Part shown: piece after piece, positions 59,073 to 64,000 of the stretch
Position numbering within the stretch: the first letter of the stretch is position 1
Layout of the letters: the number at the start of each line of letters is the position of its first letter
Source of the DNA: Pycnococcus provasolii
Taxonomy: Eukaryota > Chlorophyta > Pseudoscourfieldiophyceae > Pseudoscourfieldiales
DNA: 64,000 nucleotides
Direction of reading: 5' to 3'
Assembly (NCBI GenBank): GCA_049487715.1
Contig: CP150570.1
Span: forward strand, 496,001 to 560,000
The notes under the pieces: generated by a model
The model's database searches: none
Told to the model about the DNA's origin: nothing
The model's input: the letters and a program-made list of their open reading frames with translations, nothing else
Translations under genes and position numbers: made by a program

Positions 59073-62000
59073 TCAGTTCTCGCCGCTGCCCTCCGTGCCG
59101 CTCGGACTGCTCGTCAAACCGCTGCTCAGTGGACTCGTCTCACCGCTCATTGTTGTCGAAGTGGGCATCGAACTCGCACCCATGCCGCTCAGTGGCGTCG
59201 TGCTCTCCGTACCAGCAGCGTCGTGTGCGCGAGCCGCGGCAGCAGCCGCGACGCGCGCGGCAGCTGCCGCAGCACGGGCGGCACCATCCGCGTCGTCGTC
59301 GTCCGTCGTCGTCGTCGTCGTCGTCGTCGGAGCGTCAGCCGGCGGGTCAGGCCTTGCCTCTCCTCGTATTCGCTCAATGTCCTCCGCAAGCGCACGCTCG
59401 CGCTTCTTGAAGAACTCCTCGCGCTGCTGTCTTGCAGCCTCTTGTGCAGCCGCCTCCGCCTGCAGGCCAGAGAGCTCCTCGCGCTGAACGCGCTTACGCC
59501 ATGCCGCGTCGAGCTCCATCAGCTGGCGCTCACGCTCCACTGTCAGCGCAGTCATCACCGCCTCGTGCTGACGACCGTTCTCGCCGTCGAGAGCTGCGAC
59601 GCGGTCCAGCAGCTCCTCGCGAAGTTTGCGGAATCGGCTGCGCTCGTCCTCTTCCGTCGACTTCTGAGCGTCCAGAAGGCTGCTCGCTCGGTCGATGCGG
59701 CTTCGGCTCTCCTTCGCAGCCTTAAGCGTTTCTGCAATCAGCTCCTCGTCCAGCTTCCGTGCCTGATCGAGCTGCAGACTCTCAAGCATCGCAGTGCGCA
59801 CATCCTTCGCCGCCGCGTTGCTCATGTTCACCTGCTCGCGCTTGATAGCCATCAGCAGCTCCGCCTTTCGTTTCTCCCAAAGCACCTTCGCTTCCAGCTC
59901 GTCGCGCGCCGATATCGCGTGCTCGCGCGCCGATCTTGCCTCATCCAACCTCTGCAGACGTCCCATTTCCGAACTCTTCTGCGACGCGCGAAGCTCCTCG
60001 AGCGCGGAGCCCAGCTCGAGCTTCGCGCGCTCGCTGTGGATGCGCTCGCGCTGCTCGCGCTCCTCAATCACAGCCGCCGTCTTCGCCTCCTCCTCAATCG
60101 CCGCGCGCTGCAGCGCTCGCTCGCGCTCCACCTTCGCCATCTCCGCGATGTAGTCGCGCTCTCGACGGTGCAACTCCACCTCCACGCCTGATCGCGCGGC
60201 GTCCTCCTCCTGCTTCTTTGCCACGCGTGCACGGCGAGCAAGAACGTACTTGCGCCGCAGCGCGTCCTCCGCATCCTGCGAGTTCCACTCCGCCTCCTTC
60301 TCGACGCGCCTTGTCTCATTCTGTGCCACCCACGTGTCGACGGTAGACTGGGCAACCTTCAGCGCCTCCGCCTGCGCCTCCTCATCCTCGAGAGCAGCCA
60401 TTCGCTGCTGTGCCTGCAGCTCAAGGCTGCGTAGCGCATGCTCCTCCGCGCTCGCGCGAAGGTCACTCGCCATGCGCGACTGCGTTCGCTCTGCGGACTC
60501 CTTGAGCCGCGCAAGCTCGAGCTCGCGCGTCTGCCGCATCTGCAGCAGCTGCGCGCGCCGGCTGCTCTCGATGAGCTCAATCTGGCGAAGCCGCTCCTCT
60601 TTGTTGCGATCGTCCGCCGCTCGTCTCTCCGAAAGCAGCTCGCTCTCACGTCTCGCAGCCTCTGCGTTTCGTTCGCGCTCGAGCTCCGCGAGGCGGACGC
60701 GCTCGTGGTTCCACTCCGACTCCAGCGACGCGAGCGCGGCATTGCGCTCCGCGAGGCCTTGCGCAATGCGCTTGCGCGTCAGCAGCGCCGCTTCCTCCGC
60801 GGCTATGCGCTCGCGCTCCGCCGCGGCAAGATTCACCGCCTTCACAGGGTAGTGCGTGAACTCGGGGTAGCTCGCACCTCGCTTGCCCAATGGCACCGCA
60901 GCTCGTCGGACGGGCATCAGAGCGTCGGGCGTGCTCTGCCGAAGCGCGTACGCAAGGCGAATCACGCCGTTCGTGTCCACGGCACAAGGTCGGCGACACA
61001 TGCGCCTAACCTCGTCGGGCGGCGGCGCGGAGCCTGCTTGGCCCCTGCAGCATCGGATCAGGTTCTCGCGCATGAGGATGAGGAACGCGACCGCGACGAA
61101 GCCAACCATCGCTACGTCGGATGCCATGCAGTGATCCCACACCTTGCACCACTCGCGCTGTGCAAACACCTCGCTGAGCGACGTCTGCATCAGCGTCCAG
61201 ATGAGCTTCGTCGGCTGGCCCTTGCCCACCTTCACGAGCGTGTCGTACAGTCCACCGTCGTGGTGTGCAAGCACGTGCTCGATCGCCTGCAGTGCAGGCA
61301 TCGGCGGCGCGGGGTAGAGCTCACACCAGTCGCCGAACCAGCTACTGAGCAGAGTCGCGAGCGACTCGAAGCACGTCAGTTCGTCGGCGCCGAACAGCTT
61401 CACGAACGGGAACACGAGCGCTGGGAGGTAGGCAGTTTCCGCGAACACTTCACTCCAGTGCGCGAGCTTGCTTAGCGTTCGCTGCAGCCTCCCGAACACA
61501 GCCTTGTCGTCGATGGGATGCGTCACGTTGAGGCTCTCATAGGCAGGATGAATGCCGCGCATTCCAAGCGCGTCGAATGCCTCGTGGTGCTGCGGGCACT
61601 GCAGCAGTGTTCGCCAGATGAACGTGCGGTATCTTGCCGGAAATTCGCCATACGCCTGCAGCAGTGACTGCAGGCGCTCGGGCGCGGGCGCGCGGATCGC
61701 CGTTTCGTCAACGTGCGAGGAACCGGTAGGGATCGCGGCGTCGCTTGCGGGCTGCGTCCACGACGGCGCGGGGCGCGGCTTCGCACGCATGGCGCCTACC
61801 ACGCCAGGTGGTGGGATGGTGTTCGCGTCGTCCATTGCCCTGGCGGCGGCAGCCACCTCTGTGGCTGTCGCGGTGCCGACGGACTTGGGATTGGTCGAAG
61901 CACAGTGCCTGACGAGATCCCAAAGCTCGATGCTCGTTCCGTCGGTCGTAACGACAGCTGCGTACCTTCCATCGCTGCGCACCGCCAGGGCATCCACGCA

Positions 62001-63041
62001 TCCGCACGCGTCGCCTGGCGCAAAGTCGCCAAGCAGCGACTGATTCTCGCACCCAAGCACGCGCACGTGGCCGTCGGCGCACGCCAGAACGGCCGTGGTG
62101 CCGTCGGCGAGGAACGAGATGTGGCTGATTCCACCACCTTCGAGGCGAGGCACTGCAAGGTGCCTGGGTGGGTGGTCCGGCTGCGCGAGGTCGAAAATGC
62201 TCACGTGAGGCGTACTCGCGGAGCCAGCGGCAAGCCACCTCCTCTTCGGCGAGACGGCGAAGCACGCGTAGCTTGGGCTGGGCATGTCGTCGTCGTCGCC
62301 TGAGGCGGCACCGCCGAGCCTCGCCTTGAGCGTGAGCCTCCTCGCGTCCCATACCCAGAACTCTCCGTTGCGGAAAGCGGTGACGATGCTTTCGTCTCGC
62401 GGCGAGAAGGCGACTCCCTGCGCGCCGTACGGCCCTGCTCCAAGGACACGAAGTCGCGCGAGCGTGCGCGCGTCCCAGAGGATGAGGCTATCGTTTGACT
62501 GGCTTACGAGCAGGCGTCCGTCCGGGCTCACGGAGAGCGCGGTGACTGCGCACCTGTGCCCCGCGAGCGTTGCTGTAGCACTTGACGTTGTGTCGAACAC
62601 GCGCACGGTTCTGTCCGCGAACGCGACAAATACGCTCGACTTGGTGGCCGCGCGTCCGAAGGTCATTGCGGTTCCGGCGTGGTGCACGTTGGCGAGCAGC
62701 GCGTACCTGTTTTGCCTTACGTGTGTTGCGTAGACGCGCCCTCTGTTGTCGACCGTGGCCAAAGTAGCGCCATCCTCCGCGAACGCGACACTTGTGAACG
62801 TGGCCGGCCTGTTTCCTTGCAAGGCTGCGTTGAACGTCGTGGTAAGTCCTGTTGGTGTGGGCGTCGGTCTTCGCGTCCACACGCGTCCGAACGAGCCTGC
62901 AAAAACACACGTGTACGGCGTGCGGGCGGTAAACACACGTGTAATCGCAGAGGACTTGACAAGTATGGATGGTCCTCCGGTGGAAGTGCCACCCATGTCG
63001 TCCATAGCTTTGACTACTGACGACTTGGACGGGAGCACCAT
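59073..63041 (-). CDS. TBC1D31: TBC1D31-like WD40-TBC-coiled-coil protein
   Basis: 1322 residues from the ATG at 63041; the frame continues upstream with GTG only. Residues 1-390 form seven-plus WD40 units (LAGHRCAVTALSVSPDGRLL, SLILWDARTL, IELWDL). Residues about 450-655 are a TBC domain: YGEFPARYRTFIWRTLLQCP, FFGDWCELYPAPP-type helices and FLILMRENLI. The usual Arg/Gln finger motif IxxDxxR/YxQ is not recognisable, so GAP activity is doubtful. Residues about 735-1215 are Arg/Glu-rich coiled coil, then low-complexity Ala/Thr sequence. The order WD40-TBC-coiled coil is that of human TBC1D31 (centriolar satellites, ciliogenesis), though this protein is longer. Confidence 0.88.
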   Translation of the reverse strand: MVLPSKSSVVKAMDDMGGTSTGGPSILVKSSAITRVFTARTPYTCVFAGSFGRVWTRRPTPTPTGLTTTFNAALQGNRPATFTSVAFAEDGATLATVDNRGRVYATHVRQNRYALLANVHHAGTAMTFGRAATKSSVFVAFADRTVRVFDTTSSATATLAGHRCAVTALSVSPDGRLLVSQSNDSLILWDARTLARLRVLGAGPYGAQGVAFSPRDESIVTAFRNGEFWVWDARRLTLKARLGGAASGDDDDMPSPSYACFAVSPKRRWLAAGSASTPHVSIFDLAQPDHPPRHLAVPRLEGGGISHISFLADGTTAVLACADGHVRVLGCENQSLLGDFAPGDACGCVDALAVRSDGRYAAVVTTDGTSIELWDLVRHCASTNPKSVGTATATEVAAAARAMDDANTIPPPGVVGAMRAKPRPAPSWTQPASDAAIPTGSSHVDETAIRAPAPERLQSLLQAYGEFPARYRTFIWRTLLQCPQHHEAFDALGMRGIHPAYESLNVTHPIDDKAVFGRLQRTLSKLAHWSEVFAETAYLPALVFPFVKLFGADELTCFESLATLLSSWFGDWCELYPAPPMPALQAIEHVLAHHDGGLYDTLVKVGKGQPTKLIWTLMQTSLSEVFAQREWCKVWDHCMASDVAMVGFVAVAFLILMRENLIRCCRGQAGSAPPPDEVRRMCRRPCAVDTNGVIRLAYALRQSTPDALMPVRRAAVPLGKRGASYPEFTHYPVKAVNLAAAERERIAAEEAALLTRKRIAQGLAERNAALASLESEWNHERVRLAELERERNAEAARRESELLSERRAADDRNKEERLRQIELIESSRRAQLLQMRQTRELELARLKESAERTQSRMASDLRASAEEHALRSLELQAQQRMAALEDEEAQAEALKVAQSTVDTWVAQNETRRVEKEAEWNSQDAEDALRRKYVLARRARVAKKQEEDAARSGVEVELHRRERDYIAEMAKVERERALQRAAIEEEAKTAAVIEEREQRERIHSERAKLELGSALEELRASQKSSEMGRLQRLDEARSAREHAISARDELEAKVLWEKRKAELLMAIKREQVNMSNAAAKDVRTAMLESLQLDQARKLDEELIAETLKAAKESRSRIDRASSLLDAQKSTEEDERSRFRKLREELLDRVAALDGENGRQHEAVMTALTVERERQLMELDAAWRKRVQREELSGLQAEAAAQEAARQQREEFFKKRERALAEDIERIRGEARPDPPADAPTTTTTTTTDDDDADGAARAAAAAARVAAAAAARAHDAAGTESTTPLSGMGASSMPTSTTMSGETSPLSSGLTSSPSGTEGSGEN

Positions 63042-63664
63042 GGAGCGTGTGCTGGAAAGAAACACTGCTTTGTGAGGGAGCTTTCCAAAGCGTGTATATT
63101 CGTGTTAAGAAAACGCTGGTCCCCGGGGGGTGAGAAAATTCAAACTTCGAGAGTGGACCTCCCTGGTACCACCTCCGGGATCCCCCCTGACACCTGGTGG
63201 AATCCTCGCAGCCTTTCACAGTTCACATGAACAGGAACAGGTGCGAGAACAGGTGCGAGGACAGGTGGACAGGTGGTGCGAGAACAGGTGGTGCCAGGAC
63301 CTGGTGCCAGGGAAATCCGGAACGCCAAAGAGGGGATCCCCCGCGGGCAGCCGAGGGGGGCAACGGCTCTGTGGCAGCTCTGTGGCATGGCATGGTTAGG
63401 GTTCGGGTTAGGGTTAGGGTTCGGGTTCGGGTTCAGAGCTTGCAGGAGGTTACCCGTTTTTGTTTTGAGGGGTTTTCGCTTTTTCCTTTTTTTGGATTTC
63501 CCCCGGGGGGGTTGTTCTTCTATGTGATTTTGATTTTAGGGTGGTCAAGAATACATAGGGTTAGGGTTAGGATTCGGGTTTAGGGTTAGGGTTCGGGTTC
63601 GGGTGTCTGCTCTCCTTTTTTAGTTTTTTCTTTCGCGCCCCTTCCCTCCCTGCTTTCGTAGTCT
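63042..63664. repeat. Intergenic region with GAACAGGTG repeats and two TTAGGG/TTCGGG arrays
   Basis: Divergent spacer. From 63229 to 63306 there are five or six copies of GAACAGGTGCGA-like units. Telomere-like arrays occupy 63394-63435 and 63556-63605; both mix TTAGGG with TTCGGG. The second ends about 60 bp before MRE11. No gene is supported. Confidence 0.75.
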
Positions 63665-64000
63665 ATGGGTTCTGGCTCGGCGGCGAAGCAGGCGTCATTC
63701 CCCCTCGCTGAATCTTGCTCTGATATCATTTTATGGCGCCCAGCCGCTCAGGACGCTCACATGCTGCACATGCGCCTGCTTCATCATCCAGGAGTTGGAG
63801 GGTTAGGGTCCTCTGGTGGTGGTGCTGGTGCTGGTGACTTGAATACTTTGCGTATTGTGGTTGCTACCGATAACCACCTGGGATTCCTCGAGAGGGACAT
63901 CATACGCCACGCGGATCCGTTCGAAGCGTTCGAGGAGGTGCTCGCATACGCACAAGAAAACGCGGCGGACTGCGTGCTGCTTGGGGGAGACCTCTTCCAC
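63665..64000 (+). CDS. MRE11: MRE11 nuclease, N-terminus only (3' end outside window)
   Basis: 112 codons from the ATG at 63665 to the window edge. About 60 residues of Gly-rich leader (GGLGSSGGGAGAGD) come first. Then LRIVVATDNHLGFLERD shows the first phosphoesterase motif (DxH, here DNH), and IRHADPFEAFEEVLAYA and CVLLGGDLFH show the second (GDLFH). The spacing and sequence fit eukaryotic MRE11, the Mn-dependent nuclease of the MRN complex in double-strand-break repair and telomere maintenance. A TTAGGG hexamer lies inside the leader. The start is clear from the frame: 63665 is the only ATG before the domain that is not preceded by another nearby. Confidence 0.93.
   Translation, partial: MGSGSAAKQASFPLAESCSDIILWRPAAQDAHMLHMRLLHHPGVGGLGSSGGGAGAGDLNTLRIVVATDNHLGFLERDIIRHADPFEAFEEVLAYAQENAADCVLLGGDLFH

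Overview
This window is nuclear DNA from a eukaryotic alga, most likely a compact-genome green (prasinophyte-like) alga. Three things point to a plastid of primary type. A Psb27 precursor carries a direct stroma-then-lumen (Tat-like) targeting peptide with no ER signal. A nuclear plastid-type sigma-70 factor is encoded beside it. A Rubisco-methyltransferase-like SET protein is also present. A TBC1D31-like centriolar-satellite protein suggests a lineage that has, or recently had, basal bodies or flagella. Genes are large and mostly single-exon. Two short spliceosomal introns can be placed with good confidence, in the PH-domain gene and in ATAD3, and both contain simple-sequence repeats. Intergenic DNA is rich in microsatellites, CTTAAG clusters and short TTAGGG-type arrays. 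The species is not determined.

Left third (1-25300). An ASCC3/SLH1-type tandem helicase reads leftward and leaves the window before its second Sec63 domain. It is followed by a seven-unit RCC1-like propeller, a ZIP metal transporter, a spliced PH-domain protein, a divergent SNF2 ATPase (minus), a kinesin interrupted by a +1 frameshift, a 790-residue protein I do not recognise (minus), a broken MscS-type channel gene, and an N-myristoylation-motif MAPKKK-like kinase (minus).

Middle (25301-45768). This holds a heme-oxygenase-like protein whose 5' exon is not identified, a SET-domain protein with an unresolved start, a pentapeptide-repeat membrane protein, a secreted His-rich (metal-binding-like) protein, a PepD-type dipeptidase (minus), a membrane-anchored SAP-motif protein, a flavin monooxygenase fused to a METTL27-like methyltransferase, an XPG/asteroid-like PIN protein with zinc-ribbon and CCCH fingers (minus), the mitochondrial AAA ATPase ATAD3 (minus), and an orphan C-terminal fragment of a type II NADH dehydrogenase (minus).

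Right third (45769-64000). A 2172-residue ABCA-type transporter is followed by Psb27 converging on the plastid sigma factor (minus), a GT29 sialyltransferase-like protein (minus), the TBC1D31-like protein (minus), and the first 112 codons of MRE11, which runs off the right edge.

No operon logic applies. Functional themes are plastid biogenesis (sigma factor, Psb27, perhaps the SET protein), metal and heme handling (ZIP, His-rich protein, heme oxygenase), and genome or RNA surveillance (ASCC3, SNF2, MRE11, PIN/CCCH). Many ATG-initiated reading frames begin well inside longer open frames, and I placed starts at the first plausible ATG.
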